A stretch of 64,000 nt of DNA from Rhizobium etli 8C-3 (lineage in GTDB: Bacteria; Pseudomonadota; Alphaproteobacteria; Rhizobiales; Rhizobiaceae). Location: assembly GCF_001908375.1 (NCBI RefSeq), contig NZ_CP017241.1:2793001-2857000 (forward strand), written 5' to 3'. Made by a program: the position numbers and the translations under genes. Shown in pieces: positions 18,921 through 26,976 of the stretch; positions within the stretch are counted from its first letter, which is position 1, and each line of letters starts with the position of its first letter. Under the pieces are notes generated by a model. The model had not been told where the DNA came from. It searched no databases and saw nothing but the letters and a program-made list of their open reading frames with translations.

Positions 18921-19529
18921 ATGAGATTGCTGGCTCTCCTTGCAGCGGCCCTTTTACTGACTGTCATTCCGGCCCGAGCCCAATTTTATGGGCCATATGA
19001 CGGATACGACGAATACGGCTATGGCTACGAGGACCCGTACAGCCCGTACCCGCCACCGCTCGACTACGAGCCAATGCCTCGTGATCGGGAACCATTGCGT
19101 GAGCGCAGGCAACCACAGACACGAAACGCGAGGGGAACCATCCTGATCGCTACGCGCGAGCATACGCTAATATACACGACGCCATGGGGTGAACAGTACA
19201 TTTACCCCATCGCCGTCGGCCGCGAAGGCAAGCAATGGTACGGATCAACTCGGGTGGTGTCGAAGCGAGAGCATCCCGAATGGCGGCCAACGGCGAGCAT
19301 GCGCCAGAAGAACCCCAGGCTTCCCGCCGTCGTCAAGCCCGGCCCCGCCAATCCGCTTGGAACCCGCGCGATTTACCTGGCCGACGGGCTATTACGCATC
19401 CACGGTACCAACGATCCCTCTTCCATAGGCACCAACGCGTCGAGCGGCTGCTTTCGGATGTATCCCGAGGACGTCGAGGAGCTTTACGAGATGGTGCAGC
19501 CGGGAACCCAGGTCATCGTCCAGCGGTGA
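18921..19529 (+). CDS. L,D-transpeptidase (ErfK/YbiS/YkuD family), secreted
   Basis: The product of about 202 residues begins with a signal peptide (RLLALLAAALLLTVIPARA). A tyrosine/proline-rich linker follows (QFYGPYDGYDEYGYGYED). The YkuD domain starts near RGTILIATREHTLIYT. The catalytic signature is IHGTNDPSSIGTNASSGCFR, with His in HGTN and the nucleophile Cys in SSGCFR. In the family this enzyme forms 3-3 cross-links in peptidoglycan or anchors proteins to it in the periplasm. The ATG at 18921 gives the best signal peptide; an in-frame ATG at 18891 adds ten residues. Confidence 0.92.
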   Translation: MRLLALLAAALLLTVIPARAQFYGPYDGYDEYGYGYEDPYSPYPPPLDYEPMPRDREPLRERRQPQTRNARGTILIATREHTLIYTTPWGEQYIYPIAVGREGKQWYGSTRVVSKREHPEWRPTASMRQKNPRLPAVVKPGPANPLGTRAIYLADGLLRIHGTNDPSSIGTNASSGCFRMYPEDVEELYEMVQPGTQVIVQR

Positions 19530-19980
19530 CCCCTATCGCTCGCCGCCGATCTGTCGCGCAACTTCCATTTCGTTGCCCACTGGCGAGTTCCGCCTTCGCC
19601 CGGGCCAGGTTTTCACGGTGGGTTCACGTTGACTTCCTGACCGGAGGCCTCCAAGCAAGGTAGACGGTCCTCGAAGCAATCAACTCTTCGGTTAATAGCC
19701 AGGAGTATTGAGGAGCACCCAGCGAGCGTGACGTTTCAACAGACATATCGGCGTCCAATCGGGCCGGATCCCGCGACCGTGGTCGTCCCATGCGCGGGTC
19801 TTTTCCATACGCCTTTGCTGTGAACCTGTCCGTTTTGGCAATCATGTTCAAAGTCCGGGCGCCGAACTTCTCATAATGAGCTTCGCAAGCTAACCGAAAC
19901 TGCCTTACAATAGATCGCCGGGCGGCACTGGCTCTTTCGCCTTCGAGCAAAAGAGCGCTCTCTTGGCTGGAGACTGGTCG
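19530..19980. other. 451-bp intergenic stretch
   Basis: A minus-strand frame of 108 codons (19624-19950) has no recognisable domain, and its start lacks a convincing ribosome site. It could be a small hypothetical gene, but I cannot support it. GGAG at 19969-19972 serves the following MarC gene. Confidence 0.3.
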
Positions 19981-20796
19981 ATGACGACGTATGTGGGGAA
20001 CATCATTCCCGAGGCTCCCTTATCTTACTCTGGCCTTTTTAGCTCGCGCCAGTCAATTAACCGGCAAACGCCCCGGCCGCGCGATACTCACGCGATCCTA
20101 ATCCTTGCTCTGGCCATGGTCGTGGCCTGTTTTCCCGTGCAATCCCTTGCGCAATCACCGCTTGGTGCAGGCATGCCGGAGGTGGAGTTCGGCGCACGTA
20201 AAACATTCTTCATGCTTTTTCTGATGCTCGGCCCAATCAAGATTCTAGTGCCCTTCGTGACGATCATCCGCGACTGCGACCCCCGCTTTCGACGTCAGAT
20301 AGCCAGGAGAGCGATCCTCTTTTCGGCAGCCGCCCTGGCAATCGCCGGCTTGCTTGGGCGCACCATGCTTGAGAATTTCGAAATCTCTTTGCCTGTCCTG
20401 GCAATGACCGGAGGCATCATCTTGTTTCTCGTGGCCTTGCAAACCATTTTACAGCAGTCGGCCAGCGTACCGGATCGATCGACTGAGCCTGCCAAGCCGC
20501 CAGATCTGAAACTCGCCCTTACTCCCCTCGCCTTTCCGATAATTGTAACGCCCTATGGTGTTGCCGCGGTAATCGTTTTCGCGACGTTGGCGGGCGGCCG
20601 CCAAGCGGAAGGCCTCACCGTAGCCGCTATCGTATTGGTGGTTCTGGCGCTGGACTGGGTGGCGATGATTTTCGCAGAAACCATTCTAAGGTGGATCGGA
20701 ACGTCGCTTCAGGTGTTGGCGGTGGTGCTCGGGGTTACCCAGGCGGCTCTCGGTCTGCAAATCATCCTCCATAGCTTGAGTATGATTGAATGGTAG
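19981..20796 (+). CDS. MarC-family integral membrane protein
   Basis: This protein of about 271 residues has six hydrophobic segments characteristic of MarC. The first family helix is KTFFMLFLMLGPIKILVPFV, then AILFSAAALAIAGLLG, LPVLAMTGGIILFLVALQTI, LTPLAFPIIVTPYGVAAVIV and two more. A longer N-terminus of about 65 residues precedes the family core and contains one additional hydrophobic stretch (AILILALAMVVACFPVQSLA) that looks like a signal sequence. MarC proteins were once linked to multiple antibiotic resistance, but that role was not confirmed. The start at 19981 has GGAG eight bases ahead. Confidence 0.87.
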   Translation: MTTYVGNIIPEAPLSYSGLFSSRQSINRQTPRPRDTHAILILALAMVVACFPVQSLAQSPLGAGMPEVEFGARKTFFMLFLMLGPIKILVPFVTIIRDCDPRFRRQIARRAILFSAAALAIAGLLGRTMLENFEISLPVLAMTGGIILFLVALQTILQQSASVPDRSTEPAKPPDLKLALTPLAFPIIVTPYGVAAVIVFATLAGGRQAEGLTVAAIVLVVLALDWVAMIFAETILRWIGTSLQVLAVVLGVTQAALGLQIILHSLSMIEW

Positions 20797-21065
20797 GACT
20801 TGGGGTCTGTTCGTGAACCAGCTCGCCACGGATACTTCGCGGTTTGGGTTCGACAGGATCCTCCCGGGAGGCGCGCGCTTTGTTCGGGCACCATCCCGGC
20901 TGAAGAGACCGCCGAACGTCCTTTCCTTCAGGCCAAAGAAATCATCCTGGACGGGCTCATGAGGGAACAAGACTTCGACGGCGACAGGCCATTACTGCAG
21001 ATCTTGGATGTACCGAGGCGAAGTCAGGCGCCCCGATCGCACCGAATGCGATTCACAAGAAACGA

Positions 21066-21806
21066 CTATCCAACCCAGCCCGTTGCCAGCGCGGCCGCCC
21101 AGTCGGGGCGGCCGTTTGCTTTTGCAATTCTCGACATAACCATGTGATTGTAGGCCACGGTGCGGAAATAGGGTCTCCAGCCGGACGCGGATTTCTCCAG
21201 GATGGCGTAGCTTGCCATCGGATGGCCGGTCTCCATCTTGTGCGGATAAGGTTTGTCATCGTCGTAAGCCGGGCAGCCGACGCTGCCGGGATTGACGATG
21301 AGGCGGCCATCGCGAAGCTGGACAAGGCGCGAAATATGGCTGTGGCCGCACAGGATCAAAGGCAAATCGATCCCATCCGCCAACGCCTCGATTTCTTTCA
21401 ACGGCTTCGGATATACATGGCCCTCGGGCGAAACCGATTCCAGCCAGTAGAGATTGTCATCCTTGGGGGTCGCGTGGCAGAGATAGGCTTCATCTTTGTA
21501 GATGAGTTCGGCCGGCAGAGATCGCAGCCAGTCGAGATGACGCGGTAGAAGCTGCTGATAAGCAGCTTTATCGGAAACATGCATGGACTCCAGCTTCTGC
21601 TCGATCAGGTAGCGGTCGTGGTTGCCGCGCACAGTCGGAAGGGCGAGCGAGAGAAGCAGTTGGGCGGTCTTTCCTGCTTCCAGCGGGCTACTGAAGCAAT
21701 CGCCGAGATTGACGATATCCGATATGTCTTGTGCCCGGATATCGGCAAGCACGGCCTCGAGAGCCAGATGATTACCGTGGATATCGGCGATCGCCGCAAA
21801 CCGCAT
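21066..21806 (-). CDS. Calcineurin-like metallophosphoesterase in the purine operon
   Basis: This 246-residue protein has all metallophosphoesterase motifs: ADIHGNHLAL at the N-terminus, NLGDCFSSP, VRGNHDR, LCHATPKDD, and LCGHSHISRL followed by VNPGSVG. It belongs to the YfcE/DR1281-like group that hydrolyses phosphodiesters or phosphomonoesters with two metal ions. It is the last gene of the minus-strand purine operon, with its start four bases beyond the uraH stop, so it is probably co-transcribed. No role for such an enzyme in urate breakdown is established. It could act on nucleotides feeding the pathway. Confidence 0.92.
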   Translation of the reverse strand: MRFAAIADIHGNHLALEAVLADIRAQDISDIVNLGDCFSSPLEAGKTAQLLLSLALPTVRGNHDRYLIEQKLESMHVSDKAAYQQLLPRHLDWLRSLPAELIYKDEAYLCHATPKDDNLYWLESVSPEGHVYPKPLKEIEALADGIDLPLILCGHSHISRLVQLRDGRLIVNPGSVGCPAYDDDKPYPHKMETGHPMASYAILEKSASGWRPYFRTVAYNHMVMSRIAKANGRPDWAAALATGWVG

Positions 21807-21809
21807 CGG

Positions 21810-22166
21810 CTAACTCCCGCGATAGGTGGAATAGCCGTAAGGCGAAAGCAGCAGCGGCACGTGATAATGGGCTTCGGTATCGGCGATGCCGAAGCGGATC
21901 GGCACGAGATCGAGAAAGGCCGGATGCGGCAGCGGCGTGCCCAACGCACGCAGATAATCGCCGGCATGGAACAGCAGTTCGTAGGTTCCTGCCTGGAAAT
22001 TCTCGCCGGAAAGGATCGCGCCGCCCTCGACACGGCCGTCCGAATTGGTCTCTACCGTCTTGATGTGGTGGCGGATATCCCCATCCAGGCGAAAAAGGTC
22101 GATCCTCAGCCTTTCAGCAGGCTTACCGGAGGCAGTGTCGAGAACATGGGTCGTCAATCCGGTCAT
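21810..22166 (-). CDS. uraH: 5-hydroxyisourate hydrolase
   Basis: This 118-residue transthyretin-related protein hydrolyses 5-hydroxyisourate to OHCU. It carries [14 protein letters not shown] at the N-terminus, an internal [20 protein letters not shown], and the family-defining C-terminal tetrapeptide YRGS. No export signal is visible, so it acts in the cytoplasm on the product of PuuD. Its start overlaps the allA stop by four bases and the phosphoesterase gene follows after three bases. Translational coupling within the operon is therefore likely. Confidence 0.97.
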   Translation of the reverse strand: MTGLTTHVLDTASGKPAERLRIDLFRLDGDIRHHIKTVETNSDGRVEGGAILSGENFQAGTYELLFHAGDYLRALGTPLPHPAFLDLVPIRFGIADTEAHYHVPLLLSPYGYSTYRGS

Positions 22167-22663
22167 AGAGCTGGCTCGCTGATCGTGTATGAGGTTTCGA
22201 AGAAATGCTCTTGCAGATTGTCGCCGGGACCGTCCCTGTCGACAACGAGAAAGTCGCTTGATTTGCCGAGGACGAGCAGTGGGTGATGCCAGACGTTGCG
22301 GCGATAGTTCACGCCCTGGTCGCCGCGTGCGAGAAACACCTGCGGCCTGCCGGGCTCTCCATCCCGATCTTCCGAAACCACGACCAGAAATGGCCGTCCG
22401 GAAAGCGGCGAGAAGCTCTGGCTGCCGAAAGGATGCCGCTCCATCATGCCGATCTCATAGGGAAAGACGCGCGGCTGGCCGCGAAAGAGATTGATGATGA
22501 CGCGTGCGCCCTCGCCTGCCGCCTCGGCCGTGGCCAGCGCATGGAAGCGTTCCGTCGTGCCACCGTTGATATATCGCATTGTCGACGGATCGGCCTCGAT
22601 TACGTCGCCGAACGGCGCGAAAGCAGTTTTGGTGAGAGGCTGGATGTCGAGAAGTTCTGTCAA
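22163..22663 (-). CDS. allA: Ureidoglycolate lyase
   Basis: This 166-residue protein of the AllA family splits ureidoglycolate into glyoxylate and urea, the last step here. Conserved features are [20 protein letters not shown] at the N-terminus, [30 protein letters not shown] and [15 protein letters not shown]. The start codon is TTG at 22663, the only start that gives the full N-terminus. An AGGGTGA lies about nine bases upstream inside the end of hepT, whose stop codon is only three bases away. allA translation may thus depend on hepT translation. Confidence 0.95.
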   Translation of the reverse strand: MTELLDIQPLTKTAFAPFGDVIEADPSTMRYINGGTTERFHALATAEAAGEGARVIINLFRGQPRVFPYEIGMMERHPFGSQSFSPLSGRPFLVVVSEDRDGEPGRPQVFLARGDQGVNYRRNVWHHPLLVLGKSSDFLVVDRDGPGDNLQEHFFETSYTISEPAL

Positions 22664-22666
22664 AAG

Positions 22667-23029
22667 TCATTCACCCTGGGCGTGCCAGTGACGCAACCCG
22701 TGCAGTTGATCGAGAAGATCGGGGATGTCTGTTTGCGCAGTATCCCAAACGGTGTCTAGGTTCATGCTCATATAGCCGTGAGCGATCCGGTTCCTCAGCC
22801 CGTGCATCTTTTGCCACGGCACGTTGGAAAATTCCGCCGCAAACTCGGGATATTCCTCCATGATGCGCGATGTTGCAGCGGCGATCATCAGTAGGTTCAT
22901 TCCAACTGCGCGCTGTCTCACAAGATCCTTCAGAAATTCATCCTTGCTCATGTCCTTGACGAAATCGACGGTTTCGAGTGCGACCTGCTGCATCTCGTCG
23001 AGATAGGTTCGAAGTCGATCGATACTCAT
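22667..23029 (-). CDS. hepT: HepT-family HEPN toxin (DUF86)
   Basis: This 120-residue HEPN-domain protein matches HepT (DUF86) toxins, which act as RNases and are silenced by AMPylation from MntA. The signature R-x4-H-x-Y is present as RNRIAHGY, preceded by VPWQKMHGL and followed by MNLDTVWDTAQTDIPDLLDQ. All canonical active-site residues appear intact. The start at 23029 overlaps the mntA stop as ATGA, the usual antitoxin-toxin arrangement. The pair is inserted between alc and allA on the same strand, so it would be expressed with purine genes. Its partner lacks the catalytic motif, so how the toxin is controlled is unclear. Confidence 0.9.
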   Translation of the reverse strand: MSIDRLRTYLDEMQQVALETVDFVKDMSKDEFLKDLVRQRAVGMNLLMIAAATSRIMEEYPEFAAEFSNVPWQKMHGLRNRIAHGYMSMNLDTVWDTAQTDIPDLLDQLHGLRHWHAQGE

Positions 23030-23286
23030 ACAGACTTGGCTTCCTGCAGGACCCGGCTGCGGACATGGTCGGGAAAATCGCCGTGCTTCAGAACGTGGAT
23101 TTCCGTCCCGCACATCGGCGCCTGCAACTCCTTCAGCAACCCGCGCAGATCGAATAGCGTCGTCCCGGGCAGCCCCTCCTCGCCGCGGGCGGCGGAACCA
23201 AAGATACGCGGTTTCGCCCCGTTGAAACGCGTCGTGGCGACGTGGTTGGCCTGCCTGTCATTTTCCAGCACTTTCGATGACTTCAT
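23026..23286 (-). CDS. mntA: MntA-like antitoxin with in-frame deletion of the catalytic GSDxD segment
   Basis: The 86-residue product aligns at both ends with MntA minimal nucleotidyltransferases. NGAKPRIFGSAARGEE at residues 22-37 is the first half of the active site, and LPGTTLFDLRGLLKEL plus HGDFPDHVRSRVLQEAK form the C-terminal half. Family members run on from GSxxRGE into a GSDLDLLVD-type strand with the metal-binding aspartates. Here GEEG joins LPGTTLFDL directly, so roughly a dozen residues, including both Asp ligands, are gone without a frame break. The protein should be unable to AMPylate HepT, though it might still bind it. AGGAG lies upstream of the ATG. It follows alc after 57 bp and overlaps hepT. 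Confidence 0.85.
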   Translation of the reverse strand: MKSSKVLENDRQANHVATTRFNGAKPRIFGSAARGEEGLPGTTLFDLRGLLKELQAPMCGTEIHVLKHGDFPDHVRSRVLQEAKSV

Positions 23287-23343
23287 CGAGGCATCACTCC
23301 TGATGCCTCGAATATACGCGAGCGGCGATAAAGAAGGAAGAAC

Positions 23344-24366
23344 TCACCCCTTCACCCCGATGAGCCGCAGCCGCATGATGCCGCCATCCGGATGCATCGC
23401 GATGCGGACATGCGTCACCGGCCCGATATCGGCGACGGCATTCCCGCCATATTCGTGGATGTGGTCCATCTGCAGTTTGGTGCGGCTCAGAATCGGCTTC
23501 CAGTTTTCCGAAGCCGCAATGTCGGCTTGGCTCAGCCTATCACCAAGATCGGGCCGATAAGCGCCGAGAAGCTCGCAGGAGTCCGGGAAATTGCCTTTGA
23601 AGAAGGCCGTATCGACAATGACGCGCTTGATTATGCCCGGGTGGCCCAGGCGGATCACAGCCCAGTCGTGACCCGGGCCGCGACGGCGCTTGGTTTCCCA
23701 GCCGTCGCCCATATTGATGCCGCGGCCGGGGCCAAGCATCTTGTCGGGGTGGCCGTAATGGGCGTCGGACCAGGCAAGCGACTTGGCGCCGTTGAAGATA
23801 TAACCAAGGTCAACCTCCTCGCTTTCACCGACCTTCGACCAGTCGAAATAGGCCGAGCCGTAGACGCGCAGGCGCGCGACGCCGCCGTCGGGATAGATAT
23901 GCAGGCGCAGATGCGTCCAGATCTGTTCCTTGTGGGCATTTTCGAAGAAGTGATGTGCACTTGGCCCCAGAGGCGACTTCGCGAGGATTTCGGTCCACGC
24001 CGTTGCATCGGTCGGATCGCCGCCTTCGACGAAAGCCGCCTCGATCGAGCAATGCGGCGGATAGTTGCCGGTAAAATAGCTGGTATCGACGTCGAAGCCG
24101 AAGATGCGGCCGGGCATGGCAAGCTTGACGATCGCCCAGTCGTGGCCGGGCACGCGCTTGCGACGGCTTTCCCAGCCGTCCATGTACTTGCCGTTGTCGT
24201 CGTAAAGTTCCGGATCGAAGCTCGCCGGCTCATCCTGCAGCATGCGCTCCAGCGGCGCAAAGAACTCGTCCGTCGCATAGAGGCCCCTTGCACCGAGGCG
24301 CGCGGAAGCAAGATTGATCGCGCCGTTCGCAAACGACGGCAGGCTGGCAGTGGTATTCTCGGTCAT
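23344..24366 (-). CDS. alc: Allantoicase
   Basis: This 340-residue protein hydrolyses allantoate to ureidoglycolate and urea. It has the duplicated allantoicase fold. The first repeat contains DGWESRRKRVPGHDWAIVKL and the second GDGWETKRRRGPGHDWAVIR, each followed by an IxxxxxDTxxFxGNxP pattern (FDVDTSYFTGNYPP and VIVDTAFFKGNFPD). HLRLHIYPDGGVARLRVYG and HVRIAMHPDGGIMRLRLIG end the two halves. The start abuts the uraD stop with no gap. It is the enzyme immediately before the mntA-hepT insertion. Confidence 0.97.
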   Translation of the reverse strand: MTENTTASLPSFANGAINLASARLGARGLYATDEFFAPLERMLQDEPASFDPELYDDNGKYMDGWESRRKRVPGHDWAIVKLAMPGRIFGFDVDTSYFTGNYPPHCSIEAAFVEGGDPTDATAWTEILAKSPLGPSAHHFFENAHKEQIWTHLRLHIYPDGGVARLRVYGSAYFDWSKVGESEEVDLGYIFNGAKSLAWSDAHYGHPDKMLGPGRGINMGDGWETKRRRGPGHDWAVIRLGHPGIIKRVIVDTAFFKGNFPDSCELLGAYRPDLGDRLSQADIAASENWKPILSRTKLQMDHIHEYGGNAVADIGPVTHVRIAMHPDGGIMRLRLIGVKG

Positions 24367-24864
24367 TCACTTCTCCGGAAGCATGGATGTCAGGCGCAAT
24401 AGCGCAATCTTTTCGACCTCAGCGCAAGCGGTCGCAAATTCCTGGTCAGGGTCGTTGCCGATGCGCTTTTCGAAAGCCGCGAGAATATCGTCCTTGTTAA
24501 GTCCCTTCACGGCGATGATGAAGGGAAAGCCGAATTTCTCGACATAGGCGGCGTTGAGTTCAGTGAAGCGGGCATGATCTTCGGCGCTCAGTCGATCAAG
24601 ACCGGCACTTGCCTGCTCCTTCTTGCTGTCTTGCGTCAGTTCACCGGCGACTGCCAGGCGTCCGGCAAGATCGGGATGGGCACGAAGCACGCCAAGACGC
24701 TCCTCTTCGCTTGCGGCGCGGAAGATCGCAACGAGCGGAATGTGCACCTTGTCCACAGTCAACTCGTCGCCAATGAAACCGTCGTCATAGGCGCGCTCGG
24801 CAATGAAGGGCGAATGTTCGAAGACACCGCCGAAACGCGACACGAATTCATCCCGCCGGATCAT
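24367..24864 (-). CDS. uraD: OHCU decarboxylase
   Basis: This 165-residue protein decarboxylates 2-oxo-4-hydroxy-4-carboxy-5-ureidoimidazoline to S-allantoin, following UraH. Family signatures are FVSRFGGVFEHSPFIAERA, the AHPDLAGRLA motif with the catalytic His, LTQDSKKEQASAGLD, and KFGFPFIIAVKG. The ATG at 24864 shares one base with the puuE stop codon, which fixes the start and indicates translational coupling. It acts in the cytoplasm. Confidence 0.96.
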   Translation of the reverse strand: MIRRDEFVSRFGGVFEHSPFIAERAYDDGFIGDELTVDKVHIPLVAIFRAASEEERLGVLRAHPDLAGRLAVAGELTQDSKKEQASAGLDRLSAEDHARFTELNAAYVEKFGFPFIIAVKGLNKDDILAAFEKRIGNDPDQEFATACAEVEKIALLRLTSMLPEK

Positions 24865-25787
24865 CAGGCCATGTCCTGCTTGTGGTTCTTGTGCCAATGC
24901 TCTGCAATCTCGATGCGGCGAGGGATCCACACCTTGTCGTGCTTGAGCACATATTCGATGAAACGCCTCAGGGATGCAGCACGACCGGGCCGACCGACGA
25001 GACGGCAATGCAGGCCGACCGACATCATCTTCGGATTGCCGGCCTTGCCTTCTTCGTACAGCGTATCGAAGGCATCCTTGAGATAAGTGAGGAATTGATC
25101 GCCGGAATTGAAGCCTTGCGGCGTCGCAAAGCGCATGTCGTTGGTTTCTAGCGTATAAGGAATAATGAGAAACGGCTTGTCATCGACCCCCTTCACCCAG
25201 TAGGGCAGGTCATCGGCATAAGAGTCTGACGAATAGAGGAACCCGCCCTCCTCTTGAACCAACCGCAGCGTATTGTCGGAGGGCTTTCCCTGGTACATAC
25301 CGTATGGGCGCTCGCCGGTGAGCTCGGTGTGGAGACGCACCGCCTCGAGGATGTGCTTGCGCTCGAGGTCTTCTGGAAAATCCTTGTACTCCAGCCAGCG
25401 GTAGCCATGGCTGGCGATCTCCCAGCCGGCTTCCTTCATCGCCGCGACGGCCTCGGGATTGCGGGCCATCGCTAGCGTCACGCCATAGACTGTCGCCTGA
25501 ACCTTGAGCTCGGTGAACATGCGCCAGAGCCGCCAGAACCCGGCGCGCGAACCGTATTCGTAGATCGATTCCATGTTCAGGTTGCGCTGGCCCGGCCAGG
25601 GCGATGCTCCCACGATTTCCGACAGCAGGTTCTCGGACGCAGGATCGCCGTCGAGGATCGAACTCTCGCCGCCCTCTTCGTAATTGATGACAAACTGCAC
25701 GGCGAGGCGGGCATCGTCCGGCCATTGCGGATCGGGGGGATTGCGACCATAGCCCACAAGATTGCGCGGATAGGTATCGGAAGCCAT
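24864..25787 (-). CDS. puuE: Allantoinase PuuE (polysaccharide-deacetylase-like)
   Basis: This 307-residue protein belongs to the cofactor-independent allantoinase group of the carbohydrate esterase 4 fold and opens allantoin to allantoate. It shows NLVGYGRNPPDPQWPDDARL near the N-terminus, FVINYEEGGESSILDGD, GWEIASHGYRWLEYKD, and YSSDSYADDLPYW. The ATG at 25787 follows AAAAGGTGATT; a TTG at 25790 is less likely. It is the first gene of the purine operon, transcribed leftwards. The promoter should lie in the 114 bp up to azlD, where I see no clear box. Confidence 0.95.
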   Translation of the reverse strand: MASDTYPRNLVGYGRNPPDPQWPDDARLAVQFVINYEEGGESSILDGDPASENLLSEIVGASPWPGQRNLNMESIYEYGSRAGFWRLWRMFTELKVQATVYGVTLAMARNPEAVAAMKEAGWEIASHGYRWLEYKDFPEDLERKHILEAVRLHTELTGERPYGMYQGKPSDNTLRLVQEEGGFLYSSDSYADDLPYWVKGVDDKPFLIIPYTLETNDMRFATPQGFNSGDQFLTYLKDAFDTLYEEGKAGNPKMMSVGLHCRLVGRPGRAASLRRFIEYVLKHDKVWIPRRIEIAEHWHKNHKQDMA

Positions 25788-25901
25788 CAAATCACCTTTT
25801 GAACGTCAGGCGAAACGGTAGCACCCGGAAACGGAATGTCGAGACGGAAATGCGAAACTGACTTTCGCCACTACGGCACAAGTCGCCGCCTCTGCGAAGG
25901 A

Positions 25902-26207
25902 TCATTCGCCTGTGGCCGCCCGCAACAGCGCGACACAGAGGACGCCAAGCGCCACGGAAACGAGCATCGGCAGGCGGAGTGCCGCAATGGCGGTGACCGC
26001 GCAGGCGATTGATTCCGCAATACCGGTGGCAAAGGCGGTCGGCGCGACGACCGCCATCAGAACCGCAGGCGGAATGGATTCGATCACCTTTCGGCGGCTT
26101 TTTTCAAAGGACACATGCCACACGAGCACAAGGCCGCTCAGGCGCGTGAGCACCGTCGCCGCTGCCATGGCGATGATCGCGACGAGGGTGGAGAAATCGA
26201 CTGTCAT
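25902..26207 (-). CDS. azlD: AzlD-family branched-chain amino acid exporter subunit
   Basis: This 101-residue membrane protein has three to four hydrophobic segments and matches AzlD, the small partner of AzlC. Visible features are VAIIAMAAATVLTRLSGLVL at the start and PPAVLMAVVAPTAFATG in the middle. Its ATG overlaps the azlC stop by four bases. AzlC and AzlD together export branched-chain amino acids or similar compounds from the cytoplasm. The real substrate cannot be read here. Confidence 0.9.
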   Translation of the reverse strand: MTVDFSTLVAIIAMAAATVLTRLSGLVLVWHVSFEKSRRKVIESIPPAVLMAVVAPTAFATGIAESIACAVTAIAALRLPMLVSVALGVLCVALLRAATGE

Positions 26208-26908
26208 TGCGTCACCTCCGCGCGCCGGCTGCCGCTGGCGACCGCCGCAAGCAGGCCGGCGGCAGCGCCGGCTGCGATATGCCAGACGCCTGGTACGAAA
26301 TGTTCAGTTGCTACCGCGGCCGCACCGCTTGCGATCAGCACAGCGCCGGTTTCCGATCCCTTCCAGAAGCCTGTGACGAGCACGATGAAGACGGCAGGAA
26401 AGGCGAAATCCAGTCCAAGCACCACGGGATCACCAAGGAAAGCGCCGAGCGTCGCGCCCGCAAAGCTCGAAAGCACCCAGGCGAGATAGAAAGGCGCGGC
26501 CAGCCCAGCAAACCAAGCAGGCGTGAGCCGGGCAAGGCCGGCGCGGGATTCCGCCATCGCCCAGATCTCATCCGCAAGAAAGAGGCTTGCGAAATAGCGT
26601 CTGCGTCTGCCAAAGGCCTGCATCTTGGTGCCGAGCGACGCACTCATCAGCACATGGCGGATATTGACGAGCAGCGCCGCAAAACCGACGCTTGTCCACG
26701 AGGCCGGATGCGTCCAGATATCCATTGCCACGAATTGCGAGCCGCCGGCAAAGACCAGTGCGCTCATCAGTGCCGTCTCGACCGGGGAAAGACCTTTTGT
26801 GACTGCGACCGCGCCGAAGACGAGGCCGATCGGTATGACGGCGGCGATCAGCGGCGAAATGGCTCGCATGCCCCCCAGGAACTCCGCCCATTTTTCATTC
26901 TCATTCAT
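26204..26908 (-). CDS. azlC: AzlC-family amino acid exporter
   Basis: This 234-residue inner-membrane protein has the AzlC pattern: ISPLIAAVIPIGLVFGAVAV, ETALMSALVFAGGSQFVAMD, LLVNIRHVLMSASL and LADEIWAMAE. Five to six membrane helices are visible. It forms a two-subunit exporter with the overlapping azlD. GGAG eight bases ahead of the ATG is a good ribosome site. The AraC-type regulator lies 68 bp upstream on the same strand and probably controls it. Confidence 0.92.
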   Translation of the reverse strand: MNENEKWAEFLGGMRAISPLIAAVIPIGLVFGAVAVTKGLSPVETALMSALVFAGGSQFVAMDIWTHPASWTSVGFAALLVNIRHVLMSASLGTKMQAFGRRRRYFASLFLADEIWAMAESRAGLARLTPAWFAGLAAPFYLAWVLSSFAGATLGAFLGDPVVLGLDFAFPAVFIVLVTGFWKGSETGAVLIASGAAAVATEHFVPGVWHIAAGAAAGLLAAVASGSRRAEVTQ

Positions 26909-26976
26909 GACAGGATCTCCGATTTGATGCGGAGTTTTCTAGAAAGGAGATGAGTGGCAGTCTTGAACGAAAGTGA

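Noticed and set aside
19624..19950. 108-codon minus-strand frame between the transpeptidase and marC genes
   Set aside because: No recognisable domain and no convincing start context.
20860..20871. CCTCCCGGGAGG palindrome after marC
   Set aside because: It is only 12 bases with no loop or T-run, and such GC palindromes arise by chance in this base composition.
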